From: Nitrososphaerota archaeon
GTDB lineage: Archaea; Thermoproteota; Nitrososphaeria; Nitrososphaerales; CADDZS01
Assembly: GCA_027886795.1 (NCBI GenBank)
Contig: JAPCJU010000002.1
Coordinates: 1-34,017 of the forward strand
Direction: 5' to 3'
Length of the DNA stretch: 34,017 nt
Shown here: positions 7,468 to 15,568 of the stretch, in pieces
How the letters are laid out: every line of letters starts with the position of its first letter
How positions within the stretch are numbered: position 1 is the stretch's first letter
Notes under the pieces: model-generated
The model's database searches: none
Told to the model about the DNA's origin: nothing
Seen by the model: only the letters and a program-made list of their open reading frames with translations
Translations under genes and position numbers: made by a program

Positions 7468-9447
7468 TTGAGCAAATCTGAGAGTCTCGTCTTGGCTTCT
7501 GACGATCTGGCTGGAGCAATGTCGACGCGGCCCTGGCAGATCAAAGTCGCCGACCGAGCAATCAAAGCTCTCGACCAGGACAAAGTCGTGATTTTGGACG
7601 CGCCGACCGGAAGCGGAAAGACACTCATCGCCCTTCTAGTCGCAAGGCATAGGATCAACAATTACGAGCAGAAAGGGTTCGTTGCAGTTAGGACGGTCAA
7701 CGAAATTTTTCCGTACGACAGAGACATTGCTAGATTCTTCCGCGGGAAGATTTCTTACTCTTACCTCCTGGGAAAGAGCCGCACCTGCCCTTACTATCAG
7801 AGCTCCGACGACGGCCACGACGCACTCTGCCGAGCCTGCCTCGGTGATGATGAAGTACAGCAGACACTCACACCGCCGCGAAGGAAAGTCGACGCGTGGC
7901 TGATCAAGAACCTCATCGACTCGGGACTCACATTCTCAGATTTGCAAAAGAAATACGTGGTACAAGACCTAGAACCGCCGGATAATCCATGCCTGTATTT
8001 CTCTCTCAAAGAACAGCACACTGCCGACCTGACCCTTCTGACCTATCCCTACATTCTCTCGCTGCCTGTCCGAAAGTCGGTCGGGATCGACGAGGAACGT
8101 CTGGCTTCCTCATTTGTTTTCGTGGACGAGGCTCACAGCTTGGAAAACGCCTCGTCGATGTTCGAGGAAGAATTGCAGCTTGAGGACATTTACAAAGTAA
8201 AGTCCTCTCTGATCAGGATGATCGAGGAAGGATTCGTACCGCCCCATTGCACACCTCAGATGGCGAAGGCGATCCCTAACACTGTCGATGCCCTCGCTGA
8301 ATTGGTTTCTCGATATCTAAATCCAAGCGGCAAGACCGCGCATAGGGAGAAAGGCCGTTTTCGCGCCGAGCTGACTGAGCTCGATGTTACACTTCTAAAA
8401 CAAGACCTGAACGCGGGTTTTGGAAATCTCCGCAGATACTCTGAGGAAATGGGAAGTCTCCGGGCTTACATGATGAAGCTGAAATCAAAGGCGAGTGTGT
8501 CCGACCCGCTTTTCAACATCGTGAAGTTTCTCGACGCTGTGGGAGACGAAAAGCTAGAGTTGTTCTCCCAGGGAAGGGGACTCGCCCTAAAACTCGTCGA
8601 TCCCTCGAAGATCCTGTGGGTGCTTCGAAGGGCAGGGAACCTGATGCTCATGTCTGGCACTATGCAGGATTCGGAGTACATCAAAAAGGTTTGGGGCCTC
8701 AGCGGATCAGATATCGAGGTCATTCGCCTCGACCTGGATTACCGCGACGATTACGAGAAGGTCTTTCCCCGAGGCAACAAGCACTTCGTCCTGGACTCAA
8801 ACTCGACCAGCAGATACGCAGAGCGCAGCTCGTCGACGTGGATTCAATACGCGGAGATGATCGACCGTTATTTCTCAGAGATGAAAAAGAGTGCCCTTGT
8901 CTGTGGCCCTAGTTACAAGATCGCGAAGGAAATCTCTGAGCATCTGAAAGCCCCTTACATCCTTGAGGATCGCACAACGTCTCATGCAGACGTCCTAGCC
9001 AAAATGGGCGTTGGTACCAGGATGGTGATCCTATCCGTTGCAAACGGGAAGCTGATGGAGGGTGTCGAGTTCGTGGATTACAGAGACGGCAGCTCGATGA
9101 TAGACATGGTGATGATTGCCGGAATCCCCTACGGCGTTCCGGACGAGTACTACGAGTATAGGGCCGAGACGATAATGGGGCGCATGAAATTCAGATTCCC
9201 GCAGCAGATCGACCTGGATCAAAAACTGTCGCCTGAGCAAAAGACGAGTTTGAAGCAGTTTTACAATTTCAAGAAATTTTCCTACTTTTTGAAGGGGCCT
9301 GCGATCGTGACCGTTCGCCAGGCTATCGGAAGAGCTATCAGGAATCCAGGAGACAGGGCGACGATAATCCTCGCGGATTCGCGTTTCAACGAAGCAGGCT
9401 GGAAAAATGAATTGGGATTGATCAGAAAAAGTAGCTCTTCGAGCTAG
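7468..9447 (+). CDS. XPD/Rad3-like DNA helicase with Fe-S cluster
   Basis: This 659-residue protein belongs to the XPD/DinG/Rad3 branch of superfamily 2 (5'-3' helicases in repair and recombination). Walker A DAPTGSGKT is at 44-52 and VDEAH at 219-223. Four cysteines at 107, 121, 124 and 175 lie between these motifs, where XPD holds its 4Fe-4S cluster. The C-terminal motif VI reads RQAIGRAIRNPGDR, with ILADSRF after it. The chosen start is TTG at 7468, 20 nt after the preceding stop; an in-frame ATG at 7519 is a plausible alternative that leaves all motifs intact. By eye the GC content is higher than in the Hachiman genes. It could be the housekeeping XPD of the host or a paralogue. Confidence 0.85.
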   Translation: MSKSESLVLASDDLAGAMSTRPWQIKVADRAIKALDQDKVVILDAPTGSGKTLIALLVARHRINNYEQKGFVAVRTVNEIFPYDRDIARFFRGKISYSYLLGKSRTCPYYQSSDDGHDALCRACLGDDEVQQTLTPPRRKVDAWLIKNLIDSGLTFSDLQKKYVVQDLEPPDNPCLYFSLKEQHTADLTLLTYPYILSLPVRKSVGIDEERLASSFVFVDEAHSLENASSMFEEELQLEDIYKVKSSLIRMIEEGFVPPHCTPQMAKAIPNTVDALAELVSRYLNPSGKTAHREKGRFRAELTELDVTLLKQDLNAGFGNLRRYSEEMGSLRAYMMKLKSKASVSDPLFNIVKFLDAVGDEKLELFSQGRGLALKLVDPSKILWVLRRAGNLMLMSGTMQDSEYIKKVWGLSGSDIEVIRLDLDYRDDYEKVFPRGNKHFVLDSNSTSRYAERSSSTWIQYAEMIDRYFSEMKKSALVCGPSYKIAKEISEHLKAPYILEDRTTSHADVLAKMGVGTRMVILSVANGKLMEGVEFVDYRDGSSMIDMVMIAGIPYGVPDEYYEYRAETIMGRMKFRFPQQIDLDQKLSPEQKTSLKQFYNFKKFSYFLKGPAIVTVRQAIGRAIRNPGDRATIILADSRFNEAGWKNELGLIRKSSSSS

Positions 9448-9466
9448 TCCGCTTGAAAACTTGAGT

Positions 9467-9477
9467 GTTTTTTGTTT
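9467..9477 (+). terminator. T-rich terminator after the XPD-like gene
   Basis: Six consecutive T followed by GTTT lie 20-30 nt after the helicase stop, enough for archaeal intrinsic termination. A small frame begins directly afterwards, so read-through is also possible. Confidence 0.3.
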
Positions 9478-9480
9478 CTG

Positions 9481-9642
9481 ATGCTGTTGTTAGAGCTCGA
9501 ATATTCTGCCGCAACATCCAAAGTCGATTCTTGCAACCACGAACCCAAGTTTCGAATTTTCGATTACGCCTCAGACGAGGAAGTTACCCAATTCTGCGGG
9601 CTTGGCGTTGATCATGGATTTCGTAAGGCAAGCGCCGCTTAG
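9481..9642 (+). CDS. Possible small metal-binding protein (53 aa)
   Basis: This short ATG frame has a sensible protein composition. Cys18-x-His20 and Cys39 with His45 could bind one metal ion (CNH near the middle, FCG and VDHG later). It follows the XPD-like gene by 33 nt on the same strand. I recognise no family, and no clear ribosome binding site or TATA box was found, so this remains a candidate. The remaining 155 nt up to the next gene are AT-rich and probably hold that gene's promoter. Confidence 0.35.
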   Translation: MLLLELEYSAATSKVDSCNHEPKFRIFDYASDEEVTQFCGLGVDHGFRKASAA

Positions 9643-9797
9643 AACGTTAGTTATTTACGCATTTACAATTTTGAAATGTGTCTTTTTGAATTGTTAAGCT
9701 CAGTGATTAGCACTTTGCATGTCCAAAGATACGGGCGAATTACAATTCATTCTATAGAGTTTGGTAATTCGAGCAAAGTAATTGTACCATCTTTTTC

Positions 9798-10502
9798 GTG
9801 CCTCTGTTTATGCCGACACTAGAAGAGCATTTGGAGGCCGTAAGAGAATTTGAAAACACACGATTCAGAGGAAATCGAATCGGAGACACCGACGAATACA
9901 AAGCGGCAAAGCAGCAGGCGACCGTCTATTATGAAGATCTGCTAGCAAAATTCACGACTAATGTTCGAAATCAACTGGTTGCCCTCTTCGATAAACCATA
10001 TCGGAAATCAGTCACGGACTTTAATGAAAGGATGCGAGAGTTTACGGATTCGGACATTCAACAGATGGCGCTCAAATCCAGAATCATTCTTTCCTTTTAC
10101 ACCGACGCTTTTGAGCTCGTGTGCAAGGAAATTCAGTTGTTGGTCCGGCAGCCAGGCGACAGGAGTCTCAAATGCGGAGATGCTCATAATCGACTGAGAG
10201 ATGATAATCGTTACCGGTTAAAATACGATAAAGGTCTTGTTGTTTGGTTCGACCACTTTCTCCGAAACGCAGCTGATCACGCAGGAAATAATATCTATCC
10301 TAAAACTGGCGATATGGAGGTCTGGAACGATAAAGGAGACAATATTCGGATAAAATCCGACGGCACTCCAGGGACGGAAACACGGAACATCATTGAGTAT
10401 TATGAAAAGAGTCTCTATCTAACGTACTTTCTTTATGCCATGGGAAATGTGTACTGGGATCGAGGGCAGTACAAAGTCAAAAGGCCTAGTAGCATGACTT
10501 GA
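9798..10502 (+). CDS. HEPN-like protein, possible RNase
   Basis: This 234-residue, mostly helical protein starts at GTG; ATG at 9810 is an alternative that loses four residues. RNAADH at 156-161 fits the R-x4-6-H signature of HEPN ribonucleases, in the usual RN-x3-H form and inside a predicted helix (HFLRNAADHAG). HEPN proteins often act as toxins or abortive-infection RNases. No partner antitoxin is adjacent: the gene runs tail to tail with the peptidase gene, and their two stop codons touch as TGATCA. Family membership is inferred from this motif and helical content alone; a chance match is possible. Confidence 0.45.
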   Translation: MPLFMPTLEEHLEAVREFENTRFRGNRIGDTDEYKAAKQQATVYYEDLLAKFTTNVRNQLVALFDKPYRKSVTDFNERMREFTDSDIQQMALKSRIILSFYTDAFELVCKEIQLLVRQPGDRSLKCGDAHNRLRDDNRYRLKYDKGLVVWFDHFLRNAADHAGNNIYPKTGDMEVWNDKGDNIRIKSDGTPGTETRNIIEYYEKSLYLTYFLYAMGNVYWDRGQYKVKRPSSMT

Positions 10503-11312
10503 TCATCTGCGCGTCAAAGGTTCGGACTCATTTAACATCTTATACAACGCCTTAATGCGATCACTAAGCTTCGGATGGGTTTCAGAGCCGAAATCTCTAA
10601 CATCGTCTTCTTTCAACTGTTCAAAGACCGAGATAAGGCCCTCGGGCCCTGTGGCTCTTGCTCCCTCCATGTCTGCCTGCGACTCGTTGCGCCGAGAGAA
10701 ATAAGTCAAAAAAAGCATGAGCAATGCAAACTCGAAGATATCCACAACGACAAGCAGAGTTCGCATCTCCAGAACCACGCTGGAAGCGAGCACAGCCGAC
10801 ATTACGACTATTATCTCCATAGCAAAGCTCTTTCTCCTTTTGACATGAGCAAGTTCGTGAGCAATAATGGACAAAATTTCTTTGGGAGGGAACCTCTTCA
10901 ACCAAGCAACCGGGATGTAAATTTTGCAACTGAGAGCATTGGTAAATGGACCTTTTACCCACGGATTCGATGTCTCGTAAATTTCAATGTGTTTCCTGAT
11001 ACCCATTTTTGTGATTATATCTTCAAGGCCCGGATTTTTGTATTCCTTTAACGCATACTTCCTGCCGAAAATAGCTGAAGCTACACCCATTATTATTGGA
11101 TCCTTGAATACGCCCATAGTACAGTAGGCGGACAGACAGGTCACGCTGATGTAGATGTAAGCGTAAACAAATCTTAAGTTCAGAGGTAGTTGGAATATAA
11201 AAAAACCAGGAAAAATACTCAGGACAAGCAGGATCAATAAGAGCAATCTCCTGATCGGAAAGGTGAGATAGATGTACTCACCAATTGCCTTGAGCGATTT
11301 GATGCTATTCAT
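10503..11312 (-). CDS. M48-family membrane metallopeptidase (HtpX-like)
   Basis: The protein has 269 residues from the ATG at 11312; an ATG at 11360 adds 16 residues but overlaps the upstream gene by 35 nt. Two hydrophobic segments at the N-terminus (LLLLILLVLSIFPGFFIF and the following Val/Tyr-rich stretch) precede the zinc site IIAHELAHVKR (HExxH). Two more hydrophobic segments follow, then NESQADMEGA, whose Glu is the third zinc ligand. This is the HtpX/Ste24 layout: a membrane protease that clears damaged membrane proteins. The ArsR-type gene lies 13 nt upstream on the same strand, so it is probably the local regulator of this peptidase. Confidence 0.85.
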   Translation of the reverse strand: MNSIKSLKAIGEYIYLTFPIRRLLLLILLVLSIFPGFFIFQLPLNLRFVYAYIYISVTCLSAYCTMGVFKDPIIMGVASAIFGRKYALKEYKNPGLEDIITKMGIRKHIEIYETSNPWVKGPFTNALSCKIYIPVAWLKRFPPKEILSIIAHELAHVKRRKSFAMEIIVVMSAVLASSVVLEMRTLLVVVDIFEFALLMLFLTYFSRRNESQADMEGARATGPEGLISVFEQLKEDDVRDFGSETHPKLSDRIKALYKMLNESEPLTRR

Positions 11313-11325
11313 GTCTAAATCGAAC

Positions 11326-11643
11326 CTACTTCGAAGACTCTCTAACGACGCGCAATACATCTTCGGCTTTTGGTAACGCCCAGCACATTCTGACGGCTAC
11401 TCCTCGTTTAGCTCCATCAGAGTTCGAGATCTCATATTTGCTTGCTGTGAGTCCCTTCTCTTCTAGAACGTCTAAATGGTGCGAGACCAATCTCGGATGA
11501 ACACCAGTCGCCTTTGCAATCTGGTCGACGAACTGTGGTTCATTCTTCTCCCGAAGATATTGTAGAATTTTAAACCGAGCAGGATGCATCATGGATTCTG
11601 CGGTGCCGTCAGCGATAAATTTGGGTGTTGCAACGAGTAGCAT
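11326..11643 (-). CDS. ArsR-type winged-helix transcription regulator
   Basis: This 105-residue protein is dominated by one winged HTH: PARFKILQYLRE, then FVDQIAKATGVHPRLVSHHLDVLEEKGL as turn and recognition helix, then a wing with charged residues. Metal-binding cysteines of the classical ArsR type are absent; only one Cys is present, near the end (CWALP). It probably senses something other than arsenite. The ATG at 11643 is 27-30 nt from a TATA-like box, so the mRNA is probably leaderless. It lies just upstream of the HtpX-like gene, whose expression it may control along with its own. Confidence 0.8.
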   Translation of the reverse strand: MLLVATPKFIADGTAESMMHPARFKILQYLREKNEPQFVDQIAKATGVHPRLVSHHLDVLEEKGLTASKYEISNSDGAKRGVAVRMCWALPKAEDVLRVVRESSK

Positions 11644-11669
11644 TTGACAGTATTATGCGAAACTTCGCG

Positions 11670-11679
11670 TTTTAAGTAT
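11670..11679 (-). promoter_or_regulatory. TATA-like box for the ArsR-type gene
   Basis: On the minus strand ATACTTAAAA lies 27-36 nt before the ATG at 11643, the expected distance for a leaderless archaeal promoter. Confidence 0.4.
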
Positions 11680-12070
11680 ATCTACGCAGAAATATCTACC
11701 CTCGTAGTATCATCGTTACCATATAGGTCGGTTCCATCTAGCAAAATGTGATCAGAAATAATTGTCATCAGGCCGATTATTTTTGAACTCCCTTGATCTT
11801 TTCGGGAAACCTTCAACTTTATTGGTTGTATCTAGTTTTTCTTCATTAGTTGGCCAGTTCCGATTAGCTACAAGTCTGCTTGGATAGTAAATTGGGATAA
11901 TAGCTCCGGGGTAACATCATAAGATTGACACTCATCTACAAGCTCTTTGGACGGCCTCGAACTCTTCCAGAATACTTCGATAGTGTATGCAAAGAAGGAA
12001 GAGGAAGCTGTCGCATTCTGATTTCTCATGAGACTCATCAATCATTAATTGAGCGAACATTTCACCCTTC
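11680..12070. other. AT-rich intergenic region, one weak short frame
   Basis: No recognised gene. A minus-strand frame at 11868-12038 could encode about 56 residues (with TIEVFWKSSRPSKELVDECQ in it) that look protein-like, but it has no clear promoter or family. It may be a remnant or chance. The rest holds no repeat or RNA gene that I could identify. Confidence 0.3.
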
Positions 12071-12370
12071 ATGAATTACGAAATACGGTTAGTTCTGTAC
12101 GCTTCGGCAGAAATGGATTCTATGGACAAAAATGTGCAGAAAGAAGACACAACGTCGAAACAGATTATGAGTAAGACAAAGGTGCAAGGGAGAACTTTCA
12201 AAATCAAATTATCAACGGGCACGAAAACTCAATTTGTTGACTCTGATCCACTGGCTCAAGAGACGCTGGAGGCCATCCAGTACAAACTACCAGAAATCAT
12301 TGACCTTTGCAAGAAGTATGGCATCAATTACCGCTTTGATGAAAAAACAACAAAATTGCTCTTTGGGTAA
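12071..12370 (+). CDS. Hypothetical protein (99 aa)
   Basis: This small charged protein is not recognised. Residues 1-35 are polar and include several Met (internal ATG codons could be the true start). From about 36 onward an alternating pattern, GRTFKIKLSTGTKTQF, suggests two beta strands. A helix follows (DPLAQETLEAIQYKLPEIIDLCKKYG), then YRFDEKTTKLLF, a final strand. This is compatible with a small alpha/beta fold. It stands alone between the ArsR-side gap and a convergent methyltransferase gene. Confidence 0.5.
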   Translation: MNYEIRLVLYASAEMDSMDKNVQKEDTTSKQIMSKTKVQGRTFKIKLSTGTKTQFVDSDPLAQETLEAIQYKLPEIIDLCKKYGINYRFDEKTTKLLFG

Positions 12371-12434
12371 TTCCTAAGTCTACTGTATTGTTAGTACTCA
12401 GCGCGTAATGGATTGTCAAATTCCATCCAACGAT

Positions 12435-12451
12435 TTGAACTTAAAGTTCAA
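12435..12451. repeat. Perfect 17-nt palindrome TTGAACTTAAAGTTCAA
   Basis: Eight-bp arms around one central A, between two convergent genes. A one-base loop is too small for a hairpin terminator, so a dimeric protein-binding site is more likely, or chance in AT-rich DNA. Confidence 0.3.
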
Positions 12452-12562
12452 CTCCCACCTCCCGCACTAAACCAACCTGATCAGAGAGGTACACTGGCTT
12501 TCTAGATTCCAAAGTGATGATCTCGCTACCTCGCAATAGACCTAAACAATCCACCAACACTA

Positions 12563-13303
12563 TTACTTGGAAGTAGCTTTTCTAAGTCTGTCTTTGATTC
12601 CATCGTCTTCTTCCACATCTCCGATTATTCCCTCTACATCGAAGTTGTTTGTAAATTCCCTCCACAGCTGCTTCAGCGAAGGTTCTTTTCTATGAATCAT
12701 ACCTTTTGGCACTGAAACGATTGCGCTGAGCCACTCTTTTTGGGACTTGGCTCGTATGAATCGAGCCATGCCGGACGAGGAAGGCTGAGTTATCGACACA
12801 TAGAACGGGAAATCCGAATCGTCTGGCATGATCTCAGGGATGACGTTTTTGTGATGATACAGCAACTTTCGACCCGGTTGCAACTTTCCCCAAGTTCGTT
12901 CTATCTTTCCAATCAAATCGATTGTCATATCAGAATCGGAGCTGAGTCCGTAGTAGATTATTGTGGCACGTCGAAGACGGTTCTCTGTCAAACCATCGTC
13001 CATATTACTTCCAATTATCTCTCCAATGCCTGAAAGATGCCCATCAGCAAGCCTCTTCCTCGACTTGTGCAAACGTTCCCTGTTTATCTCAAAACCAAAG
13101 GCCTTTTTCACGTTAAACTCTGTCAGTGCAATAATGATGTTTTGAGCGAAACCCGATCCTAAATCGCAGAAGACATCGTTCTCGGTCGCTTGCGCCAGAC
13201 TTAGCATTCTGCGTATATTTTGATTCGGGTAATAGACCGGAGGACCAGTTCCGTATTCGTCTTCGACTCCTAACTCATCAAAGACTCCATCCCGTTGTTT
13301 CAC
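12563..13303 (-). CDS. SAM-dependent methyltransferase, Dot1/aKMT4-like
   Basis: This 246-residue protein has a class I Rossmann core. YYPNQNIRRMLSLAQ precedes motif I DLGSGFAQN at 47-55, and FEIN at 71-74 supplies the acidic residue that binds the SAM ribose. A PNQ loop before a helix and then V-x-DLGSG is the arrangement in Dot1 and in the archaeal lysine methyltransferase aKMT4. The C-terminal part beyond about residue 160 is longer than in aKMT4 and not recognised. The substrate could be lysine on chromatin proteins, but a small-molecule or RNA methylase sharing this fold is not excluded. The gene stands alone and converges with the 99-aa hypothetical gene. Confidence 0.65.
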   Translation of the reverse strand: MKQRDGVFDELGVEDEYGTGPPVYYPNQNIRRMLSLAQATENDVFCDLGSGFAQNIIIALTEFNVKKAFGFEINRERLHKSRKRLADGHLSGIGEIIGSNMDDGLTENRLRRATIIYYGLSSDSDMTIDLIGKIERTWGKLQPGRKLLYHHKNVIPEIMPDDSDFPFYVSITQPSSSGMARFIRAKSQKEWLSAIVSVPKGMIHRKEPSLKQLWREFTNNFDVEGIIGDVEEDDGIKDRLRKATSK

Positions 13304-13378
13304 AAGATCACGGAGATCATTTCTGCTCCCTAATTATTTCTACTCTTTCGAATACCATCGAAGTAGAAGCCGTGAGAT

Positions 13379-13474
13379 ATGAGGCCTTTGGAGGAAGACG
13401 AACAGAAATTTATTGCCTCAATTCGGAGGACTGAACAGAAAATCAAAAACAGACGCGCAAAAAACGCACGTTAA
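13379..13474 (+). CDS. Possible very small basic protein (31 aa)
   Basis: An ATG frame encodes a highly charged helix-like peptide (MRPLEEDEQKFIASIRRTEQ, then a Lys/Arg-rich end). It is too short to assign, and another frame over the same bases is also open for about 20 codons. Listed only because the region ahead of the radical SAM operon is otherwise empty. Confidence 0.2.
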   Translation: MRPLEEDEQKFIASIRRTEQKIKNRRAKNAR

Positions 13475-13520
13475 TAATCTCCCCTTTCTCACTCTTTGAA
13501 GCGCGTAATACGAAATTCTG

Positions 13521-13554
13521 TTTAAATACCGATTTTACAGTAAGAATACAGTAA
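13521..13554 (+). promoter_or_regulatory. Promoter with TATA box and paired TACAGTAA repeats
   Basis: TTTAAATA (13521-13528) is followed by TACAGTAA at 13536-13543 and again at 13547-13554, an 11-bp period, so about one helical turn. Expected transcription start is near 13551, inside the second copy. The repeats sit where a repressor would block initiation of the radical SAM operon. Confidence 0.45.
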
Positions 13555-13577
13555 TCTATCCGAGAAATGGATTGCAA

Positions 13578-14639
13578 ATGCCTCCAAGCTTGACGCAGAA
13601 CGATTCAAGAGAACTGGGAGACACTAAGTATCAGCTAGCGGCAAGAAAGGCCTGGAAAACGATTCGTTCTAATCGAGCGAAGTTGCTTGCAGAGGGCTCT
13701 GCTCAGCTAGACGAATTTGCAGTTCGAGAAAATGCCGGAAAAGAAGTCCTCAACTCTTCGAGGCTAATTGCAGATTTCGATAAAACGCCGTCAGACATTG
13801 CATGCGGCAGATTTGTAGAACTCCGTTGGGGCTTTGGATGTCCTCTTGATTGCAACTATTGTTACCTCCGTGGAACTCGAAAAGGAGATATGCGTCCTCG
13901 CTTCATAGACTTCAAATACATTAGCAAAGCTCTGGACGAATCCTTTAGAACTCGGACAATCTCTTCGATCTACAACACGGGCGAACTGTCCGATTCGTTG
14001 ATGAATCCTGCCCTAATGGAGCAAATTGTTGACAAATTTGAGGAGCAAGACCGGCATCGAGTTTTCTTGCTTTCAAAGTTTGGTCCTAAGAACGTTGAAT
14101 TCCTAATAAAGAAGCCCAGGAGGCAAGTAATCTGTGCCTGGAGTATCAACGCGATTGAAGTCGCTAAGCGTTGGGAAAAAGCTGCGGCTCATCCAGAGAG
14201 AAGAATAGAGGCTGCCAGACTGGTATATCAAGCAGGTTACGACACGCGAGTAAGAATAGATCCTATGTTTCCAATTGATGATTGGAAAATCCATTACGAA
14301 GACATTCTCTACCGGATCTTCGATGCATTCGAACCCCGACGGGTTATTCTTGGAACTCCGAGAGGACTATGGAAAACTATCGAATACGCAAAACGTGCCG
14401 GGTTGGATATGAGCTGGTCAGAATTCTTTGCACCTGAGGAGACGGGGTGGGGAAAAAAACTCCCTGAATCTACAAGGCTCGAGGTGTATCAGTATGTTAT
14501 GGACAAGTTGCAGGGAATCGGTTATCCGACTGAGCGAGTAACTTTGTGCAAAGAAACTATGTCGTTATGGGAAAAATTGGGTCGAAGAGTAAGGAAATTC
14601 AACTGCAATTGTTATGGGCCCGAAGCTAAAACGATTTAA
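13578..14639 (+). CDS. Radical SAM protein, spore-photoproduct-lyase-like
   Basis: The protein has 353 residues from the ATG at 13578 (TTG at 13572 adds two). WGFGCPLDCNYCYLR holds the CX3CX2C cluster, Cys 90, 94 and 97 counted from the TTG, which binds the 4Fe-4S that cleaves SAM. The context, VELRWGFGCPLDCNYCY after a helical N-terminus, is the SPL-like subgroup; SPL itself repairs a thymine dimer photoproduct. Downstream, WSINAIEVAKRWEKAAAHPERR and RIDPMFPIDDW fit the rest of the TIM barrel. Known SPL family members usually act on DNA. It is the first gene of a three-gene cassette with TcmP (29 nt later) and DUF5131, which suggests a shared nucleic-acid or protein modification task. A TATA box and a paired direct repeat lie upstream. 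Confidence 0.8.
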   Translation: MPPSLTQNDSRELGDTKYQLAARKAWKTIRSNRAKLLAEGSAQLDEFAVRENAGKEVLNSSRLIADFDKTPSDIACGRFVELRWGFGCPLDCNYCYLRGTRKGDMRPRFIDFKYISKALDESFRTRTISSIYNTGELSDSLMNPALMEQIVDKFEEQDRHRVFLLSKFGPKNVEFLIKKPRRQVICAWSINAIEVAKRWEKAAAHPERRIEAARLVYQAGYDTRVRIDPMFPIDDWKIHYEDILYRIFDAFEPRRVILGTPRGLWKTIEYAKRAGLDMSWSEFFAPEETGWGKKLPESTRLEVYQYVMDKLQGIGYPTERVTLCKETMSLWEKLGRRVRKFNCNCYGPEAKTI

Positions 14640-14668
14640 TATTCTACGAAAAGGAGAGTGTTGTTTGG

Positions 14669-15517
14669 TTGCCGACTAATCGGAAAAATGGATATGTGGA
14701 GATCAAGCCGCACTGGCAGTCGAAGCACAAGATCTTAGGAAAATATCTCAACGCATGCCTCCAATTCCAGCAGAAATACAACAACTTTGCTTACATCGAT
14801 TCGCACGGAGGGAGCGGGAAGGTCCTTCTCGATGGAAAACAGGTCGATGGCTCGCCATTAATTGCAGCGAAACAACTGAAGAATTTTCCTTGTCATATAA
14901 CTGAAATCGATGAAGGTTCGTACAAAAGGTTGCTGGAATCCTGCAAAGGTATTTCGAATATTTATCCTCAAAATGGCGATTGCAATGTATTGGTTCCGAG
15001 AATCATAAGCTCAATCGAATCATGGAAATTCTGCCTTTGTTTTGTAGATCCTGATGGACTGGTTTACCACAAGGGCGGGCAGAAATACATGCAATTGACG
15101 CATGAGACCGTGGATCACATTGCCAATTCTGTAAAATCAAACGGACCAAAGACAGAACTCCTCCTTAACTTCCAAGCCATTTCCATACTTCGCACGATGG
15201 GCTACGTGGAAAAGTTACCAGATGACGACAAGACCCCTATCATGGAAGAGGATATCAACGCCCTATACGGCTGCGATGATTGGAAGTCCGCGAAGAATAG
15301 ACGGGGATTGCTTGATCTATTCATTGACAAAAGACTTTCGTCATTCGGTTACAAAGGATCTTATTTGGTCGAGGACAACGGTCATCCGCTGTATTACCTT
15401 CTTTACGCCTCCCACAGCGATGTCGGTGCGAAGATAATGAAGGACATAATGGGAAGAGAATACGGCCAGCTTTTGCTGCAGGAAGACCCCATTGAGAGGT
15501 TCTACTTCGACAATTGA
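14669..15517 (+). CDS. tcmP: Three-Cys-motif partner protein TcmP-like
   Basis: This 282-residue protein starts at TTG behind the strong ribosome binding site AAGGAGAG (10 nt spacing). Near the N-terminus KPHWQSKHKILGKYL and then YIDSHGGSGKV with GSPLIAAK match TcmP. CFVDPDGLVY at about 125-133 is the DP-x-G acidic strand seen in the family, which has a methyltransferase-like Rossmann outline. TcmP was named for its repeated pairing with the three-Cys-motif Gp37/Gp68 (DUF5131) protein, which is exactly the next gene here. Its activity is not established. Conserved acidic residues and the methyltransferase-like fold point to SAM or nucleotide chemistry, but that is inference. Confidence 0.75.
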   Translation: MPTNRKNGYVEIKPHWQSKHKILGKYLNACLQFQQKYNNFAYIDSHGGSGKVLLDGKQVDGSPLIAAKQLKNFPCHITEIDEGSYKRLLESCKGISNIYPQNGDCNVLVPRIISSIESWKFCLCFVDPDGLVYHKGGQKYMQLTHETVDHIANSVKSNGPKTELLLNFQAISILRTMGYVEKLPDDDKTPIMEEDINALYGCDDWKSAKNRRGLLDLFIDKRLSSFGYKGSYLVEDNGHPLYYLLYASHSDVGAKIMKDIMGREYGQLLLQEDPIERFYFDN

Positions 15518-15568
15518 TGTTGCAATAGGAAAGGTATTTGGAGAGAGAAAGGGAGGCCGAATCCTGAA

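Noticed and set aside
5481..9469. 12-mer AACTTGAGTGTT at 5481 and 9458 as possible element borders
   Set aside because: With 34 kb of sequence many 12-mer pairs are expected by chance, and neither copy is next to a tRNA or att-like structure.
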